NCBI GenBank assembly: GCA_004297315.1
Contig: SCTU01000169.1
Coordinates: 1-20,626, forward strand
Length of the DNA stretch: 20,626 bases
DNA from: Dehalococcoidia bacterium
GTDB taxonomy: Bacteria; Chloroflexota; Dehalococcoidia; UBA2979
Reading direction: 5' to 3'
Position 1 is the first letter of the stretch, and each line of letters begins with the position of its first letter. Below are positions 14,495 through 20,626 of the stretch, in pieces. Under the pieces are notes generated by a model. It made no database searches and was not told the DNA's origin. It saw nothing but the letters and a program-made list of their open reading frames with translations. Position numbers and translations under genes: made by a program.

Positions 14495-15852
14495 TCACCT
14501 CCCAGGCCGGGGGCCCCGCCCAGGGCTGGCCCCGTGACGCCGACACTGACTCGTTCTTCCGCCTCGTGTTGTTCCGCCACTTCCCACATGGAGACCACGG
14601 GGATGAAGCGGACGAAGAGCAAGATCATCAGGCCGAACAGCGCGAATGCGCCGGCCGTGATCGCCAGTTCCACGATGGTGGGGGCGTAGTCGCGCGGCTC
14701 GTACGGCAACTGCGGGATGCGCAGCGAGGCCACCACGATGAAGTAGCGCTCCACCCACATCGCGATGGCGACCAGGACGGCGGCCACCACGATGCCCTTG
14801 ATCGTGCGCGTGCGCGGCACGGCGATGATCAGCAGGGGGACCACCATCCCGCCGACGAGGTAGAACCAGAAGAAGCCCGCGAACTCGCCGCGGAACATCT
14901 GGTTGAACTGGAAGTTCACCGCCTCGTTGGGCTTGTAGCCGCTCACCATGTACTCGGAGACGTTGAAGTAGAAGATGATCGCGGCCATCGCGGCGATCAG
15001 GTAGCCGAGGTACACGAAATGCTTCTCCTTGAGGTACTCCTCAAGGTGGTAGACCCTGCGCAGCACCGCCATCAGGATGATCAGCACTGCGATCCCGGAG
15101 AAGATGGCGCCGGCGACGAAGAACGCGCCGAACATCGTGCTGTTCCAGGGCTCACGCAGCGTCATGGCGAAGATCCACGACACCACTGTGTGCACCGAGA
15201 CCGCGATCGGGATGATCAGGATCATCATGATTGCCATCGCGCGGTGCAGGAGGCGTCGCTGTGTCGGCGTGTTACGCCACCCCAGCGAGGCGGAGCGGTA
15301 GAACGCGCGCTTCCAGCGTCCGGCGCCCGACCCCAGGCCGTCACGCGCGATGGCGAGGTCGGGGACCATCGGCAGGTAGAGGTAGGCCACGCTGGCGACG
15401 AGGTACGTCGTGATCGCGAGCATGTCCCACAGGATCGGCGACTGCCAGCGCCCGTAGAGGAACAGGTGCGGGATGCGGTCCGGCCGGCCGAGGTCGATCA
15501 TCGGCATCAGTCCGCCGACGCTCAGCGCGACGACGGTGATGAACTCGGCCATGCGCGTGACGGGCGTGCGCCAGCCCGCCTGCGAGGCCCGCAGAATCGC
15601 CGAGATCAGCGTCCCGGCATGGCTGATGCCGATGAAGAACACGAAGTTCGTGATGTAGAGGCCCCAGAAGATGCGGTCGCGCATCCCGGTGACCACCAGG
15701 CCGTTCCGGAGCTGGTACACGTAGGCGAGCACGCCGATGCCGAATACGAAGAGGAGAGCGCCAAAGAGGGCGTTCCACCACCGTCCCGGGGTGATGAGTG
15801 GCCGCAGGACCCTGTCCTGCAGTCGAGTTTCGTAGTCGCTTAGCGCTCCCAC
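14491..15852 (-). CDS. NrfD/PsrC-family membrane subunit, ActC-like (quinol-binding)
   Basis: A 453-residue polytopic protein of about ten helices, read from GTG 15852, which lies inside the end of the FeS gene (13-nt overlap) and is preceded by a GGACGGGGG stretch. The NrfD hallmark is in helices 2-3: 'FFIGISHAGTLISAIL' with H78, then 'GLMPMIDLGRPDR' with D120, the type of residues that shape the quinol site and proton path in alternative complex III. 'SPILWDMLAITTYLVAS' and 'VHTVVSW' with H221, plus 'FVAGAIFSG', match ActC more closely than the eight-helix PsrC. 'MWVERYFIVV' and 'PTIVELAITAGAFALFGLMI' fit the last helices. It should oxidise quinol and pass electrons to the adjacent FeS protein. 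No molybdoenzyme subunit is encoded alongside. Confidence 0.92.
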   Translation of the reverse strand: MGALSDYETRLQDRVLRPLITPGRWWNALFGALLFVFGIGVLAYVYQLRNGLVVTGMRDRIFWGLYITNFVFFIGISHAGTLISAILRASQAGWRTPVTRMAEFITVVALSVGGLMPMIDLGRPDRIPHLFLYGRWQSPILWDMLAITTYLVASVAYLYLPMVPDLAIARDGLGSGAGRWKRAFYRSASLGWRNTPTQRRLLHRAMAIMMILIIPIAVSVHTVVSWIFAMTLREPWNSTMFGAFFVAGAIFSGIAVLIILMAVLRRVYHLEEYLKEKHFVYLGYLIAAMAAIIFYFNVSEYMVSGYKPNEAVNFQFNQMFRGEFAGFFWFYLVGGMVVPLLIIAVPRTRTIKGIVVAAVLVAIAMWVERYFIVVASLRIPQLPYEPRDYAPTIVELAITAGAFALFGLMILLFVRFIPVVSMWEVAEQHEAEERVSVGVTGPALGGAPGLGGE

Positions 15853-16841
15853 GTCACGCCCCCGTCCTTCTCCTGCCAGAGCCACTGAGTGGGCAGCCGT
15901 CCGTGAGTGCTCGGGTCGCGGCCGACCAGTTCGCCATGGCCAGGGATGTAATAGACGCGAGGCTGGGTGCCGAGGTCTTCCTTCAGCCGCGTCGCGTGCT
16001 GCTCGACGATGAACCGGTGCACGTCGACCACGTCGATGCCGTTGGTGGCGAGGCCTTCCTCCAGGTCCCCGTAGTAGATAGCGTTGTGCGGGCAGGCCTG
16101 CGCGCAGAACGGCAGGCGGCCGGAGCGCGCCATCTCCGGGCAGAAGTCGCACTTCATCACGGTCCCGCGGCGTGCTGGCGCCTGGTGCTCAGGTGAGTAG
16201 TCGGCCGTCGCTACCTGCTTCGGGGTAGTCGGGGTGCCCCAGTTGAAGAAGCGCCGGTCGTAGGGGCAGGCCGCCATGCAGATGCGGCATCCGATGCACC
16301 GGTCTTGGTCGATCAACACCGTCCCCTCCGGCGTGGAGAACGTCGCCCCCACAGGGCAGACGTTCGTGCACGGGGGGTTCTGGCATTGCTGGCAGGGGAC
16401 GGGCTGGAAGAACGTGCCCGCGTGACCCGGCGACGAGGTGCCGGAAACGGCATGAGTCTCGTGGCCCCCGGCGTGGGGCGACTCGAAGACCTGGATCCAC
16501 TCCATTGGCTTCGGGGCGTAGTGGCCCTCGATGCAGGCTGCAGTGCACTGCGGCGGCCGTCCGACGCTCTGGCAGCCGTCGCACTTCCGGAGGTCGATCA
16601 CCATCGTCCAGCGGCGCAGGAGCTTGCCGCCGGCCTCCCCCTTGGCCGGTGCCTCCGAGCGGTGCTGGTGCGGGCCCACCGGGGGCGCTTCGGCAGCGCC
16701 GACGGTGCGGTGGAGAAGCGGGATGGGGGCGATCGCCGCCGCGGCGACGCCGAGCAGCCGCAACACGTGCCGCCGGCCGACTGTCCCGGTCGGTGCGGCT
16801 CCGTCGGGAGGAGGCGGATCGTCGTGCAGGTCTTCGCCCAT
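15840..16841 (-). CDS. Tat-exported protein with four [4Fe-4S] cluster sites (ActB2/PsrB-like)
   Basis: A 333-residue iron-sulfur protein, first gene of the leftward operon. ATG 16841 has AGGGA eight bases upstream. Residues 22-50 form a twin-arginine signal (GRRHVLRLLG then a hydrophobic stretch), so it is exported folded with its clusters. Four Cys sets are present: C87, C90, C99, C103; C150, C153, C158, C162; C182, C185, C188, C192; and C231, C234, C246, C250. Sets 2 to 4 follow the usual DmsB/PsrB order. The first has a long C-x2-C-x8-C-x3-C spacing. The histidine-rich linker 'GPHQHRSEAP' after the signal is unusual. It should relay electrons from the NrfD-bound quinol to heme or copper partners. 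No catalytic Mo/W subunit precedes it. Confidence 0.92.
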   Translation of the reverse strand: MGEDLHDDPPPPDGAAPTGTVGRRHVLRLLGVAAAAIAPIPLLHRTVGAAEAPPVGPHQHRSEAPAKGEAGGKLLRRWTMVIDLRKCDGCQSVGRPPQCTAACIEGHYAPKPMEWIQVFESPHAGGHETHAVSGTSSPGHAGTFFQPVPCQQCQNPPCTNVCPVGATFSTPEGTVLIDQDRCIGCRICMAACPYDRRFFNWGTPTTPKQVATADYSPEHQAPARRGTVMKCDFCPEMARSGRLPFCAQACPHNAIYYGDLEEGLATNGIDVVDVHRFIVEQHATRLKEDLGTQPRVYYIPGHGELVGRDPSTHGRLPTQWLWQEKDGGVTWER

Positions 16842-17196
16842 GGCTAGTTCCCTATCACTGCGTACGCGGAAGGCATTCCTTCCCGCGTACTGGCAGATCA
16901 TCGAAGGCAGCGGAATCTGGCACACCTGCCGAACGACTGACATCGGGGGGACTTTCGTCGACTGCAGCCACGCGCCTCTCGAACCGACCCCGGCCCGCGG
17001 CTCCGCCTCCGCGGCCTGTCACCCCTGCAAGAGATGGACGGCGCAGCAGTCTTGTTCCCGCTGGGTAGGGATCACTAGGCCCGTTCTTCCCTGCGAACGG
17101 GTGACCTTCCGCACGGGTACGGTGCAGGCGCCTGGAGCACGATTCTTCCTGCACCAACCGAGCGTTGTCTGCCTGCGCTCCGAAAGAGGCCCCTCG
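16842..17196. promoter_or_regulatory. Divergent intergenic region between the FeS/NrfD operon and a tandem Usp gene
   Basis: About 355 bp with no credible gene; long open frames here have no coding character. It holds three strong inverted repeats (listed separately where notable): 16862-16890, 17080-17101 (CCCGTTC-8 nt-GAACGGG) and 17121-17155 (GGTGCAGG-19 nt-CCTGCACC). Both flanking genes must have their promoters here. I see no convincing -35/-10 pair. Confidence 0.5.
16862..16890 (-). promoter_or_regulatory. Strong bulged hairpin in the leader of the FeS/NrfD operon
   Basis: GTACGCGGAAGG (16862-16873) pairs with CCTTCCCGCGTAC (16878-16890) around CATT, giving 12 pairs with one bulged C. 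It ends 21 bases before the start codon of the FeS gene, so it would fold in that mRNA leader or, as DNA, form an operator over the promoter region. Confidence 0.55.
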
Positions 17197-18114
17197 ATGC
17201 TTCAGCGATTCCTCGTACCTTTGGATGCGACTCCTCGCGCCGAGGCTGCCCTGCCCCTGGTCACCGTCCTCGCGAAGGCCTTGAGGCAGCCGGTTATCAC
17301 GCTCTCGGTGCTCCCGGACACGGCGACGTTCGATGGGATCGAGCACGCGCCCATCATCGACAACCTCACGGAGACCCGGAGGCGCTATGCGCGGCACTAT
17401 CTCGACGGCGTTTCAGCCGACCTCCAGGGTGCCGGAGTGACCGCGAGCTCCCTCGTGAAGACCGGCCCGATCGCGGACACCGTCCTGAGCACCGCGCTCG
17501 ACCTGGACGTCGGCCTGATCGTCATCACGAGTCACGCCAGCCCGGGCGTGGAACGGTGGTTCCTGGGCAGCGTGGCGGACCGGGTCATCCGCACACCATC
17601 GGCCCCTGTCCTGGTGATCCCGCAGTCTGAAGGCTGCAAAGCCGCATCGGCGATTGGCGAGATCATCGTGCCGCTGGACGGCTCCGACCTCGCCGAGGCG
17701 GCACTGCCGTACGCCTCGTTCCTGGCGCGGGCGCTCCCCGCGCCCATCACGCTGCTGCGCGCGGCGCCACCGAACCTCATGATCACCGCGCCGCGCCCGT
17801 ACGGCATGGATGCCGCGCTCCCGACCGAAATCCTCGAAATGTTGGCACAGACGGCGCAGGCCTACCTGGGGCGCGTCGCCGCCCCGATCCGCGACCAAGG
17901 CCTCGAGGTGACGACTCGCTTCACCGCCGCGGGCTCACCTGCGGACAGCATCGCAGAGCAGGCCGGCCGCTCCGCCGATCCGCTGATTGTCATGGCCACC
18001 CACGGCCAGTCCGGATTGGGCCGGGCATTGCTGGGCAGCGTGACCGACCGCGTGATCCGGAGCGCTTCCGCGCCGGTCCTCGTGATCCGTGCGACGCCTA
18101 CGCCCGGCATCTGA
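17197..18114 (+). CDS. Tandem-domain universal stress protein
   Basis: A 305-residue cytoplasmic protein with two UspA domains, about 1-143 and 153-298. ATG 17197 follows an AAAGAGG ribosome-binding site and begins directly with strand one (MLQRFLVPLDATPRAEAALP). In domain 2 the nucleotide loop at 267-281 is well conserved (ATHGQSGLGRALLGS). In domain 1 the matching loop (TSHASPGVERWFLGS, 111-125) has lost the second conserved glycine, so only one half may bind ATP well. The two halves share the ending 'SAPVLVI'. Tandem Usp proteins of this kind are typical of actinobacterial and Chloroflexota-like energy-stress regulons and several belong to DevR/DosR-type regulons. It is divergent from the FeS/NrfD operon across 355 bp, so shared control from that region is possible. 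Confidence 0.92.
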   Translation: MLQRFLVPLDATPRAEAALPLVTVLAKALRQPVITLSVLPDTATFDGIEHAPIIDNLTETRRRYARHYLDGVSADLQGAGVTASSLVKTGPIADTVLSTALDLDVGLIVITSHASPGVERWFLGSVADRVIRTPSAPVLVIPQSEGCKAASAIGEIIVPLDGSDLAEAALPYASFLARALPAPITLLRAAPPNLMITAPRPYGMDAALPTEILEMLAQTAQAYLGRVAAPIRDQGLEVTTRFTAAGSPADSIAEQAGRSADPLIVMATHGQSGLGRALLGSVTDRVIRSASAPVLVIRATPTPGI

Positions 18115-18138
18115 TTGAGGCCAGCCGGTCGATCGCGA

Positions 18139-18162
18139 CAGCCCTGCCGGTGGGCAGGGCTG
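18139..18162 (+). terminator. Terminator hairpin of the tandem Usp gene
   Basis: CAGCCCTGCC-GGTG-GGCAGGGCTG is a perfect 10-bp stem with a 4-nt loop, 24 bp after the Usp stop codon. It is followed by CGTGTGT, with no T-run, but the stem strength and position fit a terminator. Confidence 0.7.
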
Positions 18163-18511
18163 CGTGTGTACGGATGCCTGGGATCCGGATGCCTAGCTCG
18201 GGCGCGTCGTTGAGCGTTCGATGCTCAGTGTTGGGTCAACCAACAGTCTGGTGAGAAGACGCCCGGGTTCGGTACAAAGGCGTGCTTCTCACTGCGGCGG
18301 ATCAACGTCCATCGGACGTCTCCTCTCAACCGATCACGTCGAGGATACGACGGCGCACCGAGCCTCGCCAGATGTCTCACGTCCCAAACTTCGCGGGCTG
18401 ATCGTCAGGCACTGCAGTCGCCCCGTGACGGGAGACTCAATCCCGCGACTGTGGATCGGACTGTGTCTGTTCGCACAAGCACTCCTTCGTGCCCATGCCG
18501 GAGATCTGCTG
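18163..18511. other. Gene-free convergent region with a run of hairpins
   Basis: About 350 bp between the convergent Usp and hexaheme cytochrome genes. A direct repeat CGGATGCCT occurs at 18171-18179 and 18186-18194. Then come inverted repeats: TGAGC-7 nt-GCTCA (18211-18227), TGTTGG-GTCAA-CCAACA (18229-18245), a 13-pair bulged hairpin (18251-18292), ACGTCC-ATC-GGACGT (18305-18319), and CAGTCGC...GCGACTG with an inner GGGA/TCCC (18415-18451). I see no protein gene and match none of the RNA families I could recall. Confidence 0.5.
18251..18292. ncRNA. Candidate structured RNA element (largest hairpin of the run)
   Basis: GTGAGAAG and ACGCC (18251-18263) pair with GGCGT and CTTCTCAC (18279-18292), with one bulged G at 18284 and a 15-nt loop. 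Together with its neighbours this suggests a 3' untranslated structure of the cytochrome gene or a separate small RNA. Strand and expression are unknown. Confidence 0.35.
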
Positions 18512-20107
18512 CTACTGGACCCCCCACTGGTGGCAGGCCTGGCACATGCCTCGGTTGTTCGTGAAGAGGAGCGTGCTCTCGCTGAGTTTGCCCGTGTGGT
18601 CCGAAGTCGTCTGAGAGGGCGTCAGGTCCTCGTCCGCGCGGCCCGTACGCGTCGCTCCGGCGGCATTGAGAGCCGTGGCGACGCTGGACTTCAGGGCGTA
18701 CCCGTCCATCGTGCTGGCGCTCCCATGCACGCGGTGGCACGTCAGACAGGTCACGACGCTGTTGTCGTCCGATACGTTGCTGGCGAGGCGGAGCGCGGGG
18801 AAGACGCCCCAGGTGGCGGCCTGCCCGGCCAGACTCCCGAGCGGTTGCGTCTCGGGGTTCTGCGAGGTGCGGCCGGTATCCGGGTTCATCCAGTTGGCGA
18901 ACGGCATCTCCGTGCGGTGCCGGTAATGCGTGGTCCCGCCCTGGGTGTACGCGGTGCGCGCCCCCGTGGAGGGATATGCGGTGTGACACGCGCCACAGAG
19001 GCTGCCGATCCCCGGGTCGCCCTTGCCACCGTTCGCCGAGTCACCCGATGACGCGTAGTACTCCTTGATGTACTTGTCGGCTGGCGCGCCCGACTCGAGG
19101 CCGCGCGCACCCTCCTGCTTGGTGAACGCGCCGTCGTACCAGGCCTTCACGTTCACGGTCAGCGAGTTCACCGACTCCTTCAGGATGCGGTAGTTGTTTG
19201 ACCCGTGCGGGTTGTGACAACTCGTGCACTGCAGGGCTGCGGAGAGGGCGTTCGTGTTCTGGCCGGTGTTCGCGTTGTATCCCCATGGGTTGGTGCTGCT
19301 ATCCGCCGGGTCCGCGTTGTGACGTGACGTGACGGCAGCGCCGCCGACGAACATGAACCCGCCACCGTTGAGGATCGCGTTCCCGCTGCTGGTATAAACG
19401 TCGGCTGCTGCTCGGACGCGGGCGCTCAACTTGACCTCAGGCGTACTGGTGCCTGCGGTGACCGTCACGGGCAGAAGCACCGCAGACGTCTCGGTGGCGC
19501 CGGTGATCGATGGGATTGCCAGGTCCACATAGGTCGTGGACGGCGCCGCAGCCAGAGCAAGGCCGCTTACTGACGTGGTCCCCGGGGTGTTGTTGAAGTA
19601 GGCGGCACCGAACTGAGTCGTGGCGCCCGTCATGGTGCCGAGGGTGACGCTCGCAGTGGTCGCGCCCGCGCTGTTGCGAATGGCGAGGCGGTATCGAGCG
19701 GCCTCGCCCGCTGGCACGGAGACGGCGGCTTCCGGTGCGACGCTCAGGGTCAACGTGCCGTTGTCAGCCTGCCTGATCGTGCCGGAGACCGGCGCGATGG
19801 TCGCATTGAGACGTACGCCGTCCAGGACATCCAGTACGGAACCGCTCCCGTTGTGACAGGTGAGGCAGAGTGCGAAGGGGCTGACGGCTTTCAGGAGTTT
19901 TCCGGAACTCTGGCCCTGGTGGACTCTGTGGCACCCGGCGCACTGGTCGGGGAGGCCGCCGGTCGATCCGCCGGTAGCGGTGAAGCCACCGTGCGGCCCT
20001 GCGTCGGCGCTGGCAGTCCCTGTCCCGCCCATGACGCCGTCCGCAAGGAGTACCAGCGTGGTCAGCAGTGCGGCGGCTCCGATTACGGTGCGCTTGCCCG
20101 TGAACAT
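18512..20107 (-). CDS. Secreted hexaheme cytochrome c, doubled-CXXCH type, with an inserted beta-rich domain
   Basis: A 531-residue secreted protein. ATG 20107 is preferred (GAGGAG six bases upstream); the frame also extends to a GTG at 20128. A signal peptide ends near 'TASA' at about residue 34. Six CXXCH sites are seen, with first cysteines at about 56, 81, 294, 371, 454 and 522 (CAGCH, CLTCH, CTSCH, CGACH, CLTCH, CQACH). The first pair (CAGCHRVHQG to CLTCHNGSG) is a classical doubled-CXXCH unit. About 200 residues without heme, mostly beta-rich and Ala/Thr/Val-rich (about 98-240), separate hemes 2 and 3 and look like an Ig or adhesion-type domain. Several CXXCH are followed by 'xVHG/NPHG', which may give bis-histidine ligation. 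It is probably an extracytoplasmic electron carrier; partner unknown. Confidence 0.9.
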   Translation of the reverse strand: MFTGKRTVIGAAALLTTLVLLADGVMGGTGTASADAGPHGGFTATGGSTGGLPDQCAGCHRVHQGQSSGKLLKAVSPFALCLTCHNGSGSVLDVLDGVRLNATIAPVSGTIRQADNGTLTLSVAPEAAVSVPAGEAARYRLAIRNSAGATTASVTLGTMTGATTQFGAAYFNNTPGTTSVSGLALAAAPSTTYVDLAIPSITGATETSAVLLPVTVTAGTSTPEVKLSARVRAAADVYTSSGNAILNGGGFMFVGGAAVTSRHNADPADSSTNPWGYNANTGQNTNALSAALQCTSCHNPHGSNNYRILKESVNSLTVNVKAWYDGAFTKQEGARGLESGAPADKYIKEYYASSGDSANGGKGDPGIGSLCGACHTAYPSTGARTAYTQGGTTHYRHRTEMPFANWMNPDTGRTSQNPETQPLGSLAGQAATWGVFPALRLASNVSDDNSVVTCLTCHRVHGSASTMDGYALKSSVATALNAAGATRTGRADEDLTPSQTTSDHTGKLSESTLLFTNNRGMCQACHQWGVQ

Positions 20108-20293
20108 CGCATGCTCCTCGTGCTTCACTCAGCCATGGGAGCCGCCGCGCCCCCCTCACTCTCCTTCGGACGCGCGGGGCGGCAATATCCCTCCGCCTGG
20201 GAAAAGGAGTCGTGACGTGCACTATTTGCGTATTTGATATGTGTTGCGAGGTTTGTGCTAATAGAAAGTAGCCGCTTTACAGAAAAGTAGCGA
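20108..20293 (-). promoter_or_regulatory. Upstream region of the hexaheme cytochrome with a 19-bp-spaced direct repeat
   Basis: The part at 20215-20290 is clearly AT-richer than the surroundings, as expected for a promoter. AAAGTAGC occurs at 20265-20272 and 20284-20291, a 19-bp period close to two helical turns, which fits a protein-binding site. The leftward reading GTCGC...TTT-TCTGT-AAA-GCGGC could also form a weak terminator hairpin for the NHL gene. I see no unambiguous -10/-35. Confidence 0.4.
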
Positions 20294-20626
20294 CTATCGC
20301 CACACCTGCACGCGTCCGTTGTCCCGATCCGCGACATAGATGCGGCCGGTGCGGTCGATCACGACGTCGTTGGGGAAGAGGAACTGGTCGTCCTGCATCC
20401 CGGGCGCGCCGAACTGGTAGGCCCGTCCGTCGCCGTCACTCCTCAGGTCCCAGGCGCTCAGCGTGTGGTCGTTGGCGTCGGCGATGAGTCCCAGTCCGTT
20501 CCTCTCGATCACGATTCCGCGAGGGACGGCCAGCGTCTCCGTCGGCCGGCTCCAGACTTTGAACGCGGCACCGGAAGCGCGGTCGAGCAAGACAATCCGC
20601 GCGTTGTTTGAGTCGGTGATCGCGAT
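20294..20626 (-). CDS. NHL-repeat beta-propeller protein, C-terminal fragment
   Basis: The frame is open to the right window edge, so the start is missing; 110 C-terminal residues are present. They contain about three NHL-type blade repeats: 'IAITDSNNARIVLLD' at the truncated end, 'RGIVIERNGLGLIADANDHT' in the middle, and 'PNDVVIDRTGRIYVADRDNG' near the end, finishing with 'RVQVWR'. NHL propellers bind proteins or polysaccharides and often lie outside the cytoplasm next to multiheme cytochrome genes. The hexaheme cytochrome gene follows on the same strand after 186 bp and may be functionally linked. Whether this protein carries a signal peptide cannot be seen here. Confidence 0.85.
   Translation of the reverse strand: MAITDSNNARIVLLDRASGAAFKVWSRPTETLAVPRGIVIERNGLGLIADANDHTLSAWDLRSDGDGRAYQFGAPGMQDDQFLFPNDVVIDRTGRIYVADRDNGRVQVWR

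Noticed and set aside
16531..17196. N-terminal extension of the tandem Usp frame
   Set aside because: The extension overlaps the FeS gene on the other strand and has no Usp character; ATG 17197 has its own ribosome-binding site and starts at the first Usp strand.
18171..18194. Direct repeat CGGATGCCT as an attachment site or target duplication
   Set aside because: The two copies are only 6 bp apart and no mobile gene lies nearby, so it is more likely a local slippage or chance repeat.
18251..18451. Cyclic di-GMP (GEMM), cobalamin riboswitch, tmRNA, RNase P or SRP RNA
   Set aside because: None of the conserved core strings of these RNAs that I could recall is present on either strand, and the region lies 3' of both neighbouring genes.
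18221..19051. 276-residue open frame on the + strand
   Set aside because: It runs antisense over the end of the hexaheme cytochrome gene, whose heme motifs are unmistakable, and its translation is Arg/Gly/Val-rich without any recognisable domain.
1..20626. tRNA genes, CRISPR arrays, insertion sequences, phage genes
   Set aside because: I found no T-loop plus acceptor pairing, no regularly spaced repeats, no transposase or integrase motifs, and no terminal inverted repeats with target duplications.

Overview
This is a GC-rich bacterial stretch with 18 protein-coding genes, two of them cut by the window ends, and no tRNA, rRNA, CRISPR array, insertion sequence or phage gene that I can see. Several traits together suggest a Chloroflexota-like, probably aerobic or facultative bacterium: an ActC-type NrfD protein of the alternative complex III kind, a DevR/NarL-type two-component pair, a COG2403 GTPase, and Tat-exported lipoproteins with Ala/Thr/Pro-rich tethers. 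That assignment is inference; no marker gene here fixes the phylum.

Layout. 3-3139 (+): the tail of a class III CoA-transferase, an MFS transporter, and a P-loop protein related to cyclic 2,3-diphosphoglycerate synthetase. 3136-5006 (-): a universal stress protein followed by an APC amino-acid permease. 5354-8702 (+): a DevR-like response regulator, its PAS-PAS histidine kinase, and a carbamate kinase. 8736-9719 (-): YajQ and a cupin. 9806-16841 (-): a long block read leftward from 16841. It holds a Tat-exported protein with four [4Fe-4S] sites, an ActC/NrfD membrane protein, a membrane-anchored cupredoxin with a CuA-like site, a membrane-anchored monoheme cytochrome c, and then three lipoproteins. 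17197-18114 (+): a tandem universal stress protein. 18512-20626 (-): an NHL beta-propeller protein (partial) and a secreted hexaheme cytochrome c.

How it may work together. The four genes from 16841 down to 13027 overlap by 4-13 nt and look translationally coupled. They resemble the quinol-oxidising core of alternative complex III (FeS subunit plus NrfD) with copper and heme acceptor subunits added, but with no molybdopterin subunit and no pentaheme subunit. The simplest reading is a reduced quinol:cytochrome c/cupredoxin oxidoreductase, with the lipoproteins as extracytoplasmic accessory proteins. The secreted hexaheme cytochrome next door could be a terminal acceptor or an extracellular electron carrier. 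The DevR-like pair and two Usp proteins suggest redox or energy-state control, but no recognisable shared operator ties them to the respiratory genes.

Intergenic regions are unusually rich in strong inverted repeats. The most striking are a run of hairpins at 18211-18451, a 12-bp bulged hairpin in the leader of the FeS/NrfD operon, and a 10-bp inverted repeat bracketing the regulator-kinase gap.
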